64,000 nt of DNA, taken from assembly GCA_964623055.1 (NCBI GenBank), contig CAZURK010000047.1, forward strand, positions 1-64,000, given 5' to 3'. Shown piece by piece: positions 43,910 through 54,094 of this stretch. Origin of the DNA: JADHUC01 sp964623055 (GTDB lineage: Bacteria > Planctomycetota > Planctomycetia > Pirellulales > Pirellulaceae). Each line of letters opens with the position of its first letter. Position 1 is the stretch's first letter. Position numbers and translations under genes: made by a program. The notes under the pieces are model-generated. The model was not told the origin of the DNA. It was given only the letters and a program-made list of their open reading frames with translations, and made no database searches.

Positions 43910-46900
43910 ATGCGCTCGAGTATTTCACGCTTGGGTTCCGCGACCGTCATTGCGTTCGCGATACTTGGATGCGCCCTGACTTCAGTTGCCCAAGATCCTC
44001 CACCACCTCAGATTCAATACCTTGAGGGACACGAAACGCCCGTCCGCACCGTTGCGTACTCGCCTGACGGCCAAACGATATTGGCCGGAGCTTTCGATGG
44101 AACAGTCCGCGTGTGGGACCGCGCGACTGGCGAGCTGATTCGCACCATACAGAATCACTCTGGGCCGGTGCTCAGCCTTGTTGTTTCGCCCGACGGACAA
44201 CAGTTCGCCACCGGCGGCGTCGACCGCAGCATCAAGGTGAGCGATCTGCCGTCGATTCATCCGCTGGCCAACATTCCGAATCTTCCGGGTGTCCCGACCG
44301 CGTTGGCGGTCTCGCCCGATGGCAAACTGGCGCTGACGGGTGATGCAACGAATGTCGTGCGATTGTGGAATGCGGAAACGAACGCCAAGCTGCGCGACTT
44401 TCCTGGTTCGACCAAGCCGATTACCGCCGTTGCGATACTTCCTGAAGCGAAGAACGTCATCGCGGCATCGGCCGACGGTAGCTTGCGTGGTTGGAATCTC
44501 GACAATGCCGCGCCACTGGGCACCATTCTAGCCACGCCGCTGGGCGCGGTGGCCGTTCATCCTGAGGAAACGCTCGTTGCCGGTGCGGGTCAGGACGGCC
44601 AGTTGCGTTTGATCCAGTGGCCGCCCGTGGCACCGCAGTCGTTGCCTGGCCACACCGATCAAGTGACGGCTGTGGCACTCTCGATGGATGGAAAAACGAT
44701 CGCCAGCGGCGGATTGGATTCGCTGGTGCATCTGTTCAATGCCGAAGACGGGAAGCCTCTGCACGCCTTGCCGGGCCAGGTGGGTGAGGTTGCTGCGATC
44801 GCGTTCAACCCCGACGCTTCGCTGGTCGCAACGGGCGGGGATACCGGTTCGATCCGATTGTGGCAATCTGCCGACGGGGCCGACCGGTTTGTGCTGAGCG
44901 GTCATACAGGTGCGGTCCAAGGAGTGGCCTTTCATCCGAAACTGGCGCAAATCGCTTCGGCCGGCGCCGATGGGACTTTGCGAGTTTGGTCGCTGCCGAG
45001 CCAACCGCTGCCGTTGGCCGGACATTCGCAGCCCGTGCTGTCAATCGCCGTGACCAGCGATGGCAAGACCGCCGCCACCAGTAGCGCCGACAAGACCGTG
45101 CGGCTATGGAACGTCGCCGACGGCAAAGCGATCCGCACAATCGAAGGTCTGGCTCAAGTTAACCAGAAAGCGGCGTTCAGCCACGATGGCAAACAACTGG
45201 CGCTTGGCGACGCGACCGGCGTCGTACAGTTGCAGGACGCCGCGGATGGAACGGCTCTGGGTACGCTGCACGCGCACACCGGTGCGGTGACCGGTTTGGC
45301 TTATGGCGGCGAGGGGAAATCGCTGTTTACAAGCGGCATCGACGGCACCGCCAAGATCTGGAATCTTCCCCTGGTCACACCGCAGATCTTCGAGGGCCAA
45401 ACGGCCGCAGTGACGGCAGTGGCCGCCAGCGCCGACGGAAAACTGATTGTCTCAGGCAGTGCCGACTCCGTCCTTCGCGTGATCGACGCGACGACCGCAG
45501 AAGAAGTCCGAAAGCTAACGGGGCAAACTGGCCCTGTCACAGCGCTTAAGATGAGCCCGGACGGTGAGACCATCGCCACTGCAAACAATAGGGGTGTGCT
45601 GAAATTCTGGAACACGACCGATGGCGCAGACAAGCTGCAACTGGCGGGGCACATCGGCGCGGCGCAAGCACTGGCCTTCCATCCGGAGCAGCCGCAAATC
45701 GCCTCGGCCGGAGCTGACGGCTCGATTCGCATATGGAATTTGCCGAAGCCTCCATTGACGCTCGCGCAGCATCAGAAGCCCGTTCAGACGGTGGCAGTCA
45801 ACCCCGACGGCAAACTGGCATTCTCTGGCGGTGCCGACGGCGCGGCGCAACTTTGGTCGCTAACCGACGGCAAACCGGCTCGCGCACTAGCAGATCACGA
45901 AGCGCCGCTCCGCAGCAGCACATTTCGGCGCGACGGAAAGCAACTGGCCACCGGTGATGAAAAGGGACTGGTGCGATTGTGGGACCCAGCCGATGGAACA
46001 CTCGCCGCCACGTTGGGCGCTCACGAAGCAGCCGTAACCGGCATCAGTTTTGGCTCCGACAACAAAACGTTCGCCACCGGAGCCGCGGATGGTACTGTGA
46101 AGCTCTGGCAAACACCAACGGCGGCGGCCAAACCGTTGGCCAAGCATGCTGCGGCGGTGACTGCCGTTGCCGTTACGGGCGACGGCAAGTTGAGTGTTTC
46201 TACTGGAGCCGACAAGTCGATTCAGGTTTTCGATCTGGCGACTGGTAAGCCGGTCCGCGCGATTCAAGAACTGCCCGCAGCAGTAACCGCGGCAGCGGTT
46301 TCCGCCGACAACACGCTGATCGCGGCCGGGTTGGACTCCGGCGCCATCCATCTCTTTGGCCTCGCTGACGGCGCCGACAAGGGAACCATCGGCGCGCATC
46401 AAGGGGCGGTAAACGGACTAGCGTTTCGGCCACAAGCCGGGCAACTCGCCTCGGTGGGCGCGGATGGGAAGATTCGCATTTGGGAGTTACCCGCGGCGAC
46501 TCCGAGACTTCTGAACGGCCACACCGGAGCGATCACCGTTTGTGCAGTTAGTCCCGACGGGAAACGGCTCGCCACCGCTGCCGCAGACAAGACCGTTCGT
46601 TTGTGGAATCTTGCCGATGGAAAGGCCGGGCTGACACTGGCACACGCACAAACGGTTACGGCAATCGCTTGGAAGGCCGATGGCCAGCAAATCGTCACCG
46701 GCTGCGCTGACAACAAGGTTCGTCTCTGGAATGCCGCCGACGGCAAACCGTTGGCAGAATTTGTCGGCCATACCGCGCCCGTGTCGGGTGTGGGCATCTC
46801 GAGCGATGGAAAAATGGTCTACTCAGCCGGCGGGAACGAAGTGAAGTTGTGGGACGTGACCGCCGCCGAAGAGGCCGGAAAGTTCGATGCTCACGCCAAA

Positions 46901-49900
46901 CCGATCACGGCCATGTCGCTGATCGAAAATCGCAAACTGCTGATCACTTCGTCGGGAGACGGCTTTGTTCGAAGCTGGAACTCCATTGACGGCAAGCAAG
47001 GGCTCAACATCAACCACGGTTCGCCCGCGACCTGCTTTTCGGCGAGTGCCGATGGAAAGTTTGTCGCCGTCGGGGGCCAGGACAAGCTCGTCAAGATCTA
47101 CAACGCAAGCGGCGGCCAACCGGTCGCAACAATGACCGGCCACACTGCGGCGATTTCCGATGTTGCTTTCAGTCCTGATAGTCTGGTCGTGGCTAGCACC
47201 TCGGCCGACGGCGAAACGCGCGTGTGGGATTTGACCGGAACGCTGCTGGAGTACTTTTCCGCGGGTCCAGCTCAATCGACCGCTGTTGCCTTTACGGCCG
47301 ACAGCAAGTCGCTGATTTTCGGTTCGTCCGATAACAAGGTACAGATTCAGCGGCGTTCTCTCGTGCGAGTCATTGCCGGTTCGGAAGACGCGCTGACTGG
47401 CGTGGCTTATACGCCCGACGGTGCGTCACTGGTAACGGGTGGTGCGGACAAGAACGTCCAGCTCTGGACCGTGGCCGATGGTGCGATGCTGCGAGCATTT
47501 GCCGGAAATACCGATGCCGTGAACAGTGTGGCAGTGAGCAAGGACGGCACTAAGGTGTTTTCCGCGGGCAAAGACAAGACGGTGCGTGTTTGGACACTGG
47601 CCAATGCTGCGGCTGTGGCGACATTGACACATCCGACACCGGTGAATTGCCTGGCCCCTAGCGCCGATAATCTAAAACTCGCGACGGGCAGCGACGATAA
47701 CGTACTGCGCGTATGGGATGTCGCTTCAGGCCGAGTACTCGAACACTTTCTCGATCACACGAATCCGGTCTCCGCCGTTGCCTTCGCTCCTGATAACAAG
47801 AACGTGGTCTCCGGCAGCGCCGCCGGCAACACACTCTGGTCGCCTCTGTCGGCGACGTTGGTGCTGTTGGGTCATGAGGGCGGTGTCAGTAGCGTGGCCT
47901 TCAAAGCCAACGGACAGCATTTTGTGACCGGCGGGGCGGATAACCTAGTCAAGTTGTTCGATTTGACCGGCAAGATGGTCCGGCAATTCAGCGGTCCGAC
48001 GGGTGCGGTGAACAGCGTCGCGGTGCGCGGCGATAGCTTGCAGGTGGCCGCGGGCGCTGCCGACAATCACGTCTATCTATGGAACGCCGACAACGGACAA
48101 GTGGAACGGAAGATTCCGACTCTGGCAGCCGTGGTGTCGATCGCCTACAGTGCCGACAACACGAAGATTGTCGCTGCCGGTGCCGATCATCATGTGCGAG
48201 TTTTCAGTGTCGCCGATGACTGGCTGCTGGAAGATATTTCGATTCCAGCTCCACCCACATCGGTCGCGTTTGCGCCGGATAATGGTTCGATCCTTATTGG
48301 CTCTGCCGACAAAAACGCGTATGTCTACAGTACATCGCTTGTCCGCTTGCTGACCGGCCACGAGGGCGCTGTTACGGCACTGGCATACACGCCCGACGGT
48401 GCGGCCTTAGTTAGCGGCGGTGCCGACAAGACCGTGCGGCACTGGAATCTGGCCAACGGTCAGCCAGTTCGTTCGATTTCGGGTCACACGGATGTCGTTA
48501 CCGGCGTTGCCGTCACGGCGGACGGGGCGCGTGTGGTTTCCGCCAGTGCCGACAAGACGCTGCGCGTCTGGACGTTGGCCAATGGTGCCGCGGTCTCGAC
48601 AATTACCGCTGCCGCACCAATTCGCTGCTTGGCGCTCAGCCCCGACTCGACGCGGGCCATTAGCGCAGGCGACGACCGACTCGTACACATTTGGGATATT
48701 GCCAGCGGCCGCGAACTGGAGCGATTCGTTGGACACGCCGGCGTAGTTTCTACCGTCGCCGTTATTGCCGATGGAAAACAGATTGTCTCAGGAGGTGCCG
48801 CCAAGACCGTTCGCAAGTGGAACGTCGCGGCGGCGCGTGTTATAGCTGCCGACGCGACGAAAGTACACGACATGGCAGTCTCGGCAGATTCGAAGTACCT
48901 TGCCACCGCAGGCGAAGACAAGCTCGTCAAGCTCTGGGACTTGGAAGGAAAACTGGTGCGGCAGTTCTCGGGCAGTCCGAGCCCCGTGCGGAGCGTGGCG
49001 CTGCGTGCTGACGGCAATCAGGTTGCCGCGGGCGGCGACCCGACAGGCGCGGGGCAAAACGTATTGGTTTGGAATCTGTCGGACGGCAAACGGCAACATA
49101 CGATCGCGACCGGTGCCGGTGTTACCCGCGTTGCCTACGGTGCAAATGACAAACTAGCTGCGGCTGGGGCCGACATGCACTTGCGTGTCTATTCACCCGA
49201 CGATGCTCGTCTGCTCCAGGATTTCACGTTGCCGGCGGTGGTTCATGACGTAACATTCGCAGCCGATGGAATAACAATGATCACGGCTGCGGCAAACAAC
49301 AACGGCTACGTCCTGCCATACAACTTGCTGAATCTGATCGCAGGCCACGAAGGCGGTGCCACAGCGGCCCGTTTCTCGGCGGATGGAAAGTCACTCTTCA
49401 GCGCGGGTGCCGACAAAACAGTACGACAATGGAATGCAGCAACCGGCGAGCCGATCCGCACTTTTGTCGGCAGCACTGGCGCGCTAAATAGCTTGGCACT
49501 CACGCGGGATGGCAAGCAAGTGATCGCCGGTGGAGCCGACATGAAGGTGTATGTTTGGCAGTTACCCGCGGCCGACGACGACAAAGCTCCGGCGCAAGTT
49601 CAGCCGCTTGCCAGTTACACGCACCCGGCCGCTGTACGAGCGGTTTCGGCCAGTGCCGACGGCGGGATCGTGGCAGCAGCGGGTGACGACAAGTTTGTTC
49701 GCTTGTGGGACGCCGCGAGCGGACAAGAGCGTGAACATTTCGTCGGGCATACCGCAGCCGTACTGGCGATTGAGCTTTCGGTCGACGGCCGCATAGTGAT
49801 CTCGGGCGGTGCCGACAAGACGCTGCGCCGTTGGCAACCTGCGGTCGTAGGGACCGTGGCTGCCCACGAGGGAGAAATTCACGATGTCGTGTTTTCCTCC

Positions 49901-51001
49901 GATGGCGAGCACATTTTCACCGCCGCTGCCGACAAGACAGCACGACAGTGGAAAACCGCCGACCTGACAGCCGTCCGAACCTATGAGGGTTTCACCGGAC
50001 CAGTGAAATCGCTCGCGGTCAGCGCCGATGGCACGTTGTTCGCGGGCGGCGGAGATGACGCGATCGCGCGAGTTTGGAGCACAACCGATGGGGCTGACGT
50101 GGCGAGTGTCAAAACACCTGTAGCCATAACGTCGCTGTTGCTGGCCGACAATGGCAACAAGCTGATTGTCGCCGGTGGCGACAACATTGTGCGAAATTAT
50201 GGTCTGGTGCAAGTCGACGGAACACCACAACTGTCGCTAACGCACGAGTGCGTCGGACATACGGAACCGCTGGCCAGAGTAGCCTTGGCAGCCGATGGTC
50301 ACACGCTGTTCAGCACGGCTGCTGATGAAACAATCAAGCGGTGGTACGCGGCTTCGGCGCACCCGCGACTTGCCTTGGCGGAGCACAAAGCCGCGGTGTA
50401 TTCGCTGGCCTACAATGCGGATGGTTCGAGATTGGCAAGCGCGGGCGCAGATAACTCCGTGCGACTTTGGGATGCGGCAACCGGTCAGCAGATTCACCAT
50501 TTCGCGGGTCATGCGTCCCAGGTAAACGCCGTAGCATTTCACCCCGAAGGCAAAGAGCTGGGAAGCTGTGGTCGCGATGCTGTGATTCGTATATGGGATG
50601 TTGAAAGCGGCGAGGAAACCGCCAAGATCATGGTCGACACTTCTGACAACCTATATACCATGGCCTATTCAAAGACCGGTGCCACGTTATTGGCTGGCGG
50701 AACGGCCAAGGTCTGGCGGTTTCTTGATCGAGAAAAACTGTCGGCCGTGCTGACCGTGCGTGGCCACAACGATACCATCTATGCTCTTCGCTATAACGCG
50801 GCCGGTACGCGAGTCGCAACGATCGACTACTCGGGCAAGCTGTTCGTTTCGAATGCAACGAACGGCGAGCCACTTTTTCACCAGCAACTCCCCACGAGCA
50901 CCGCCTATTCCCTAGCCTACTGCCCCGACGGCACCGAGCTAGCCATCGCCACACAAGACCCGCGCGTGTTGCGCGTCACCATCCCCGCCCCGGCACGGTA
51001 A
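43910..51001 (+). CDS. Giant exported WD40 repeat protein, about 56 blades
   Basis: This 2363-residue protein has a signal peptide ending TSVAQ and then, by my count, 56 consecutive WD40 blades of about 41-42 residues to the last residue, with no other domain. Typical pieces are SGGADKTVRHWNL and AGADNSVRLWDA. Fifty-six blades fit eight seven-bladed or seven eight-bladed propellers. The first half has a six-blade supra-repeat (747 bp) and the second half an eight-blade one (about 980 bp). GGAGG lies seven bases before ATG 43910. It likely acts in the periplasm or at the surface as a scaffold. The lipoprotein gene just upstream may be its partner. Confidence 0.93.
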   Translation: MRSSISRLGSATVIAFAILGCALTSVAQDPPPPQIQYLEGHETPVRTVAYSPDGQTILAGAFDGTVRVWDRATGELIRTIQNHSGPVLSLVVSPDGQQFATGGVDRSIKVSDLPSIHPLANIPNLPGVPTALAVSPDGKLALTGDATNVVRLWNAETNAKLRDFPGSTKPITAVAILPEAKNVIAASADGSLRGWNLDNAAPLGTILATPLGAVAVHPEETLVAGAGQDGQLRLIQWPPVAPQSLPGHTDQVTAVALSMDGKTIASGGLDSLVHLFNAEDGKPLHALPGQVGEVAAIAFNPDASLVATGGDTGSIRLWQSADGADRFVLSGHTGAVQGVAFHPKLAQIASAGADGTLRVWSLPSQPLPLAGHSQPVLSIAVTSDGKTAATSSADKTVRLWNVADGKAIRTIEGLAQVNQKAAFSHDGKQLALGDATGVVQLQDAADGTALGTLHAHTGAVTGLAYGGEGKSLFTSGIDGTAKIWNLPLVTPQIFEGQTAAVTAVAASADGKLIVSGSADSVLRVIDATTAEEVRKLTGQTGPVTALKMSPDGETIATANNRGVLKFWNTTDGADKLQLAGHIGAAQALAFHPEQPQIASAGADGSIRIWNLPKPPLTLAQHQKPVQTVAVNPDGKLAFSGGADGAAQLWSLTDGKPARALADHEAPLRSSTFRRDGKQLATGDEKGLVRLWDPADGTLAATLGAHEAAVTGISFGSDNKTFATGAADGTVKLWQTPTAAAKPLAKHAAAVTAVAVTGDGKLSVSTGADKSIQVFDLATGKPVRAIQELPAAVTAAAVSADNTLIAAGLDSGAIHLFGLADGADKGTIGAHQGAVNGLAFRPQAGQLASVGADGKIRIWELPAATPRLLNGHTGAITVCAVSPDGKRLATAAADKTVRLWNLADGKAGLTLAHAQTVTAIAWKADGQQIVTGCADNKVRLWNAADGKPLAEFVGHTAPVSGVGISSDGKMVYSAGGNEVKLWDVTAAEEAGKFDAHAKPITAMSLIENRKLLITSSGDGFVRSWNSIDGKQGLNINHGSPATCFSASADGKFVAVGGQDKLVKIYNASGGQPVATMTGHTAAISDVAFSPDSLVVASTSADGETRVWDLTGTLLEYFSAGPAQSTAVAFTADSKSLIFGSSDNKVQIQRRSLVRVIAGSEDALTGVAYTPDGASLVTGGADKNVQLWTVADGAMLRAFAGNTDAVNSVAVSKDGTKVFSAGKDKTVRVWTLANAAAVATLTHPTPVNCLAPSADNLKLATGSDDNVLRVWDVASGRVLEHFLDHTNPVSAVAFAPDNKNVVSGSAAGNTLWSPLSATLVLLGHEGGVSSVAFKANGQHFVTGGADNLVKLFDLTGKMVRQFSGPTGAVNSVAVRGDSLQVAAGAADNHVYLWNADNGQVERKIPTLAAVVSIAYSADNTKIVAAGADHHVRVFSVADDWLLEDISIPAPPTSVAFAPDNGSILIGSADKNAYVYSTSLVRLLTGHEGAVTALAYTPDGAALVSGGADKTVRHWNLANGQPVRSISGHTDVVTGVAVTADGARVVSASADKTLRVWTLANGAAVSTITAAAPIRCLALSPDSTRAISAGDDRLVHIWDIASGRELERFVGHAGVVSTVAVIADGKQIVSGGAAKTVRKWNVAAARVIAADATKVHDMAVSADSKYLATAGEDKLVKLWDLEGKLVRQFSGSPSPVRSVALRADGNQVAAGGDPTGAGQNVLVWNLSDGKRQHTIATGAGVTRVAYGANDKLAAAGADMHLRVYSPDDARLLQDFTLPAVVHDVTFAADGITMITAAANNNGYVLPYNLLNLIAGHEGGATAARFSADGKSLFSAGADKTVRQWNAATGEPIRTFVGSTGALNSLALTRDGKQVIAGGADMKVYVWQLPAADDDKAPAQVQPLASYTHPAAVRAVSASADGGIVAAAGDDKFVRLWDAASGQEREHFVGHTAAVLAIELSVDGRIVISGGADKTLRRWQPAVVGTVAAHEGEIHDVVFSSDGEHIFTAAADKTARQWKTADLTAVRTYEGFTGPVKSLAVSADGTLFAGGGDDAIARVWSTTDGADVASVKTPVAITSLLLADNGNKLIVAGGDNIVRNYGLVQVDGTPQLSLTHECVGHTEPLARVALAADGHTLFSTAADETIKRWYAASAHPRLALAEHKAAVYSLAYNADGSRLASAGADNSVRLWDAATGQQIHHFAGHASQVNAVAFHPEGKELGSCGRDAVIRIWDVESGEETAKIMVDTSDNLYTMAYSKTGATLLAGGTAKVWRFLDREKLSAVLTVRGHNDTIYALRYNAAGTRVATIDYSGKLFVSNATNGEPLFHQQLPTSTAYSLAYCPDGTELAIATQDPRVLRVTIPAPAR
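44897..46390 (+). repeat. Two six-blade supra-repeats of 747 bp in the WD40 gene
   Basis: Copies start at 44897 and 45644, and a third, more diverged copy at 46391; the spacing is exactly 747 bp both times. Each opens with an HxGAxxxLAFxP...QIASAGADG-type blade followed by an LP-containing linker. A three-blade sub-period is also visible. Confidence 0.82.
47375..49339 (+). repeat. Two eight-blade supra-repeats in the WD40 gene
   Basis: Units 47375-48352 (978 bp) and 48353-49339 (987 bp) align blade for blade: SLVRVI/SLVRLL openings, RVWTLANAA/RVWTLANGA, VASGRVLEHF/IASGRELERF, LTGKMVRQF/LEGKLVRQF, and DDWLLEDI/DDARLLQDF. A third weaker unit runs 49340-50377. Confidence 0.85.
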
Positions 51002-51056
51002 TCCCCTCCGTGCCTCTGTGTTTTCAACTCTTCGATGCCTGGGCCGAATGCGGCGG

Positions 51057-53864
51057 CTATGGGATGGAACGCGGATCGCTCGCGCCAGCTAGTGCTGTTG
51101 GATCTAGCTCGTAGGTGGGTTGGGCGGAAAACGTTGCGGCAACGTCTCGGCGGGTCAGCACGATTAGGGACCAGATGCCGATTGGAATCCCAAGTACGAA
51201 CCCGGCGTGGCAGGGAATTATGGCAACGACGCTGGCCGTCAGTGCCAGACCGCGCAGTCTGAGCCGCCGCATCTTCCGGCTGGCCAACATCAACAAACCG
51301 ATCGTGGGCAGATGCACTACCAGCGCGACCAAACTGGCCATGAAGAACTCGCCTGCTTGCCGATCGTCCCAGTCCACTCTGGGGAAGTGTTCGCATGCCT
51401 CGAACAGGCCGCAGACGAAGGGGATCAGCGCCGGAAGAAAGTCGAGCAAGGCGACAACCAACAGGCCAATCGCCGGCCATCGGACAAGGCGTCGCGCGAG
51501 CGCAGGGTCTAGCGGCGCGTCGGTGCCCGGTTTTGGCGGCATTCTCCGCATCAGTTGGGGATCGTGGCGACTACGCGCGAAGGCGGCCTTGACGCCTGGC
51601 CCTGCCAAGGCCACGAGCGCCCAGACCCCAAACGGGGCGCTAAGCAGCCATGCCGGGCTGCAGGGAGTCAACGCGGCGACCACCCCGGCCAACGCGAGCC
51701 AGTATGAGCCGAGTCTCTTCATGCTGAGTCCGCTCAACAGCATGACGATTCCCAAGGGAATACTGGGCCATAGAAACCACGTCCCCTCAATTACGTACTC
51801 TTCCAAGTACCGGGAGAAACGGCCCCGGTCGATGTACTCGAAAAGCGCGATCACCAAGGCGACGTGGACGACAACGAGCGACACCAGATTGACGAGGCCC
51901 AACACGATCAATGCGATCGCCGGACCCCGCACTCGGCGTCGCGCCGCCTCGAAATGATCAAGACCGCCGCCGTCGAGGTCGGGTCTGGCGGTGAATGCCC
52001 TGCATACTCGATGCCACAAGGCAGCCAATTCGAGCGTCAGCGTTTCTCGTGGCGCAGCGCGCCCGTGACCGACGTGCTTGAAGGCCGCGCGAACGTTGGG
52101 TTGGACCATCACGACTAGCATCCAAATGGCAAACGGCGCGCTCACCAACACGGCTGGCGAAACGGGCAGTAACCCGACGATAACCGCCACCACCGGCCAT
52201 CCGTACGAACGAAGCGATACCGAGTTGACCGCAGGCACGACCAGGCCAGCACCGATCGCCGCAAGGAGGCACGCGAACATCGCCGCGACCGTGTCGGGAT
52301 CTTGCTCGAAGAACAGCGCAATGGCGAAGAATACGAGGCCGATGAGCCACAGGAAACTAAGAGCGCCGGCAACGGCAAGCCCAAGGGCGGGGCCCTTGAG
52401 TTGTCGGCGAGTCTCGTCTGCCATACGCTCGATGCGCGGCACAGACGGCTGTGGCTGCGGCGCCGCGTCAACGACCGGTTGTGTTGTGATGTCCCACGAT
52501 TCGCGGGTCAGACTTCGATCTACAGCGGCAACGAATCGCTCTGCGGTTTCTCGATCGGCGCGGTCGATGTGCAGAAGGATCTTGCCACGCGATACGCCGG
52601 GTACTTCTGCGGCCGACCGCAAATAATCGGTCTGGATGGCGACCTTATGCTTGAAGATCCCCGGTTGAAACACGATCGAAACGATGTCCTCTACGGGGAT
52701 CGCAACGTCCTTCAATTCCGATTTAATGACGCCGGCGATGCCGTCTCTGACTTCGAACTCCAGCGACACCTGGTGCCCGTCGAATCGTGCAATGCCGAAA
52801 GCCTCGGCGAATCCGGCGTACACCTTAGGAATCGAAAACGGGAGACTCAGTGGCCGCGGCCCAGTGCGTTCAGGGGCCGGTTGCTCGCGCGGCGGAACGG
52901 GGCGATTGTCGCGCGAGATCGTCTCCACATCCAGCTTGACTTCACTCGCCTGCTGGTAACGCTGCTCGGGTTCGCGTTCCAGAGTTTTCAGTACGACTTC
53001 GTCGAGCCGCGCGTCCAGACGGGCCTTTTCCGACGGGAGCTTGAACCGACCCAAGGGCAATTCGCCTGTCAGCAGCTCATAGAAGACCACGCCCAATGAG
53101 TATATGTCGGCGCGGTGATCGACGGACAATGGCTTTTCGAGTTGCTCCGGGGCCATGTAGTGAAGCGTGCCCATGACTTGCTGTGACGCGGTAAGCGTAA
53201 TCTCGATGGGCGAGCGGCCCAGCAGCTTGGCCAGCCCGAAGTCGGCGATTTTGACGCGGCCTTTTTTGTCCAGGAGCACATTTTCGGGCTTGATGTCGCG
53301 GTGGACGATGCCCTCTTCGTGTGCGTACTGCAGGGCGTCGCAGATTTGCGGCACCACGGCCAGGGCTTCGACGGGTGTGACCTGCCTCGCCTGGATTGCC
53401 TCGCGCAGGTTCACTCCGTCGACGTATTCCATGATCAGGTAGTACAAACCTTCGACTTCGCCGAATTCGAAAACGATCACGATGTGCGGGTGGGCCAGCC
53501 TGGCCATGGCTCTGGCTTCGCGGGTGAATCGCTCGGCAAAGGAAGGATCTGTCCCCGTCTCAGGAGGAAGGATTTTCAAGGCGACTGTACGATCGAGCAG
53601 AGTCTGCCGGGCCTTGTAGACCGCACCCATTCCGCCTTGGCCCAGCAACTCGATGATTTCGAGCTGCGGAAAATGTTGCGCGATTTCTTCCGGCGACGGT
53701 GCGACGAAACCCGTGGGTGCTGCCCCGTTTTCGCCGGCCTCGCACGATGACTGCGGCGGCTCGCTGTTCCTGCCCCCGCGCAATAAACACGCTGGGCACA
53801 GCCCTTTAGGAGCGTCTGGTGCCAGCGGCGTACCGCATTCGGGGCAGGCGTTGGTTGGGTTCAT
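51057..53864 (-). CDS. Serine/threonine protein kinase with zinc ribbon and multi-pass membrane tail
   Basis: This 935-residue protein has an N-terminal zinc ribbon (CPEC at 7-10, CPAC at 23-26) and a complete kinase domain: glycine loop GQGGMGAVY, Lys97 in VALKIL, HRDIKPEN (Asp190), DFG (208-210) and a PEQL activation-end motif. A middle soluble domain (about 340-500) precedes about ten membrane segments to the C-terminus. The layout is common in planctomycetes, usually beside an ECF sigma gene as here. AGGA lies eight bases before the ATG. Confidence 0.94.
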   Translation of the reverse strand: MNPTNACPECGTPLAPDAPKGLCPACLLRGGRNSEPPQSSCEAGENGAAPTGFVAPSPEEIAQHFPQLEIIELLGQGGMGAVYKARQTLLDRTVALKILPPETGTDPSFAERFTREARAMARLAHPHIVIVFEFGEVEGLYYLIMEYVDGVNLREAIQARQVTPVEALAVVPQICDALQYAHEEGIVHRDIKPENVLLDKKGRVKIADFGLAKLLGRSPIEITLTASQQVMGTLHYMAPEQLEKPLSVDHRADIYSLGVVFYELLTGELPLGRFKLPSEKARLDARLDEVVLKTLEREPEQRYQQASEVKLDVETISRDNRPVPPREQPAPERTGPRPLSLPFSIPKVYAGFAEAFGIARFDGHQVSLEFEVRDGIAGVIKSELKDVAIPVEDIVSIVFQPGIFKHKVAIQTDYLRSAAEVPGVSRGKILLHIDRADRETAERFVAAVDRSLTRESWDITTQPVVDAAPQPQPSVPRIERMADETRRQLKGPALGLAVAGALSFLWLIGLVFFAIALFFEQDPDTVAAMFACLLAAIGAGLVVPAVNSVSLRSYGWPVVAVIVGLLPVSPAVLVSAPFAIWMLVVMVQPNVRAAFKHVGHGRAAPRETLTLELAALWHRVCRAFTARPDLDGGGLDHFEAARRRVRGPAIALIVLGLVNLVSLVVVHVALVIALFEYIDRGRFSRYLEEYVIEGTWFLWPSIPLGIVMLLSGLSMKRLGSYWLALAGVVAALTPCSPAWLLSAPFGVWALVALAGPGVKAAFARSRHDPQLMRRMPPKPGTDAPLDPALARRLVRWPAIGLLVVALLDFLPALIPFVCGLFEACEHFPRVDWDDRQAGEFFMASLVALVVHLPTIGLLMLASRKMRRLRLRGLALTASVVAIIPCHAGFVLGIPIGIWSLIVLTRRDVAATFSAQPTYELDPTALAGASDPRSIP

Positions 53865-53981
53865 CGAACGAGTCCTACAGCGGTGTTCATATCTTGCTTA
53901 AACAAAAACACCGCAGCGTTACAGGGTTGGCCGCCTTTTTTGAGCTAAAGTAGTTCCGAGTTTGCCGTCCCCGAAACACGG

Positions 53982-54055
53982 GTGGCCGGGGTCGAGCGCA
54001 GCGAGCCCCCGGAAACTCAGCTAACTGGGGGCTCGCTGCGCTCGACCTCAGCCAC
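53982..54055. repeat. 29-bp inverted repeat (GTGGC ... GCCAC)
   Basis: Arms 53982-54010 and 54027-54055 match at 27 of 29 positions around 16 bases. Ends are GTGG/CCAC rather than GTAG/CTAC. It separates the ECF sigma gene from the kinase gene downstream on the same strand. Confidence 0.87.
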
Positions 54056-54094
54056 ACCTCGCTCAAAGCTGTTTGTGATGAGTTTTCGCTTCAT

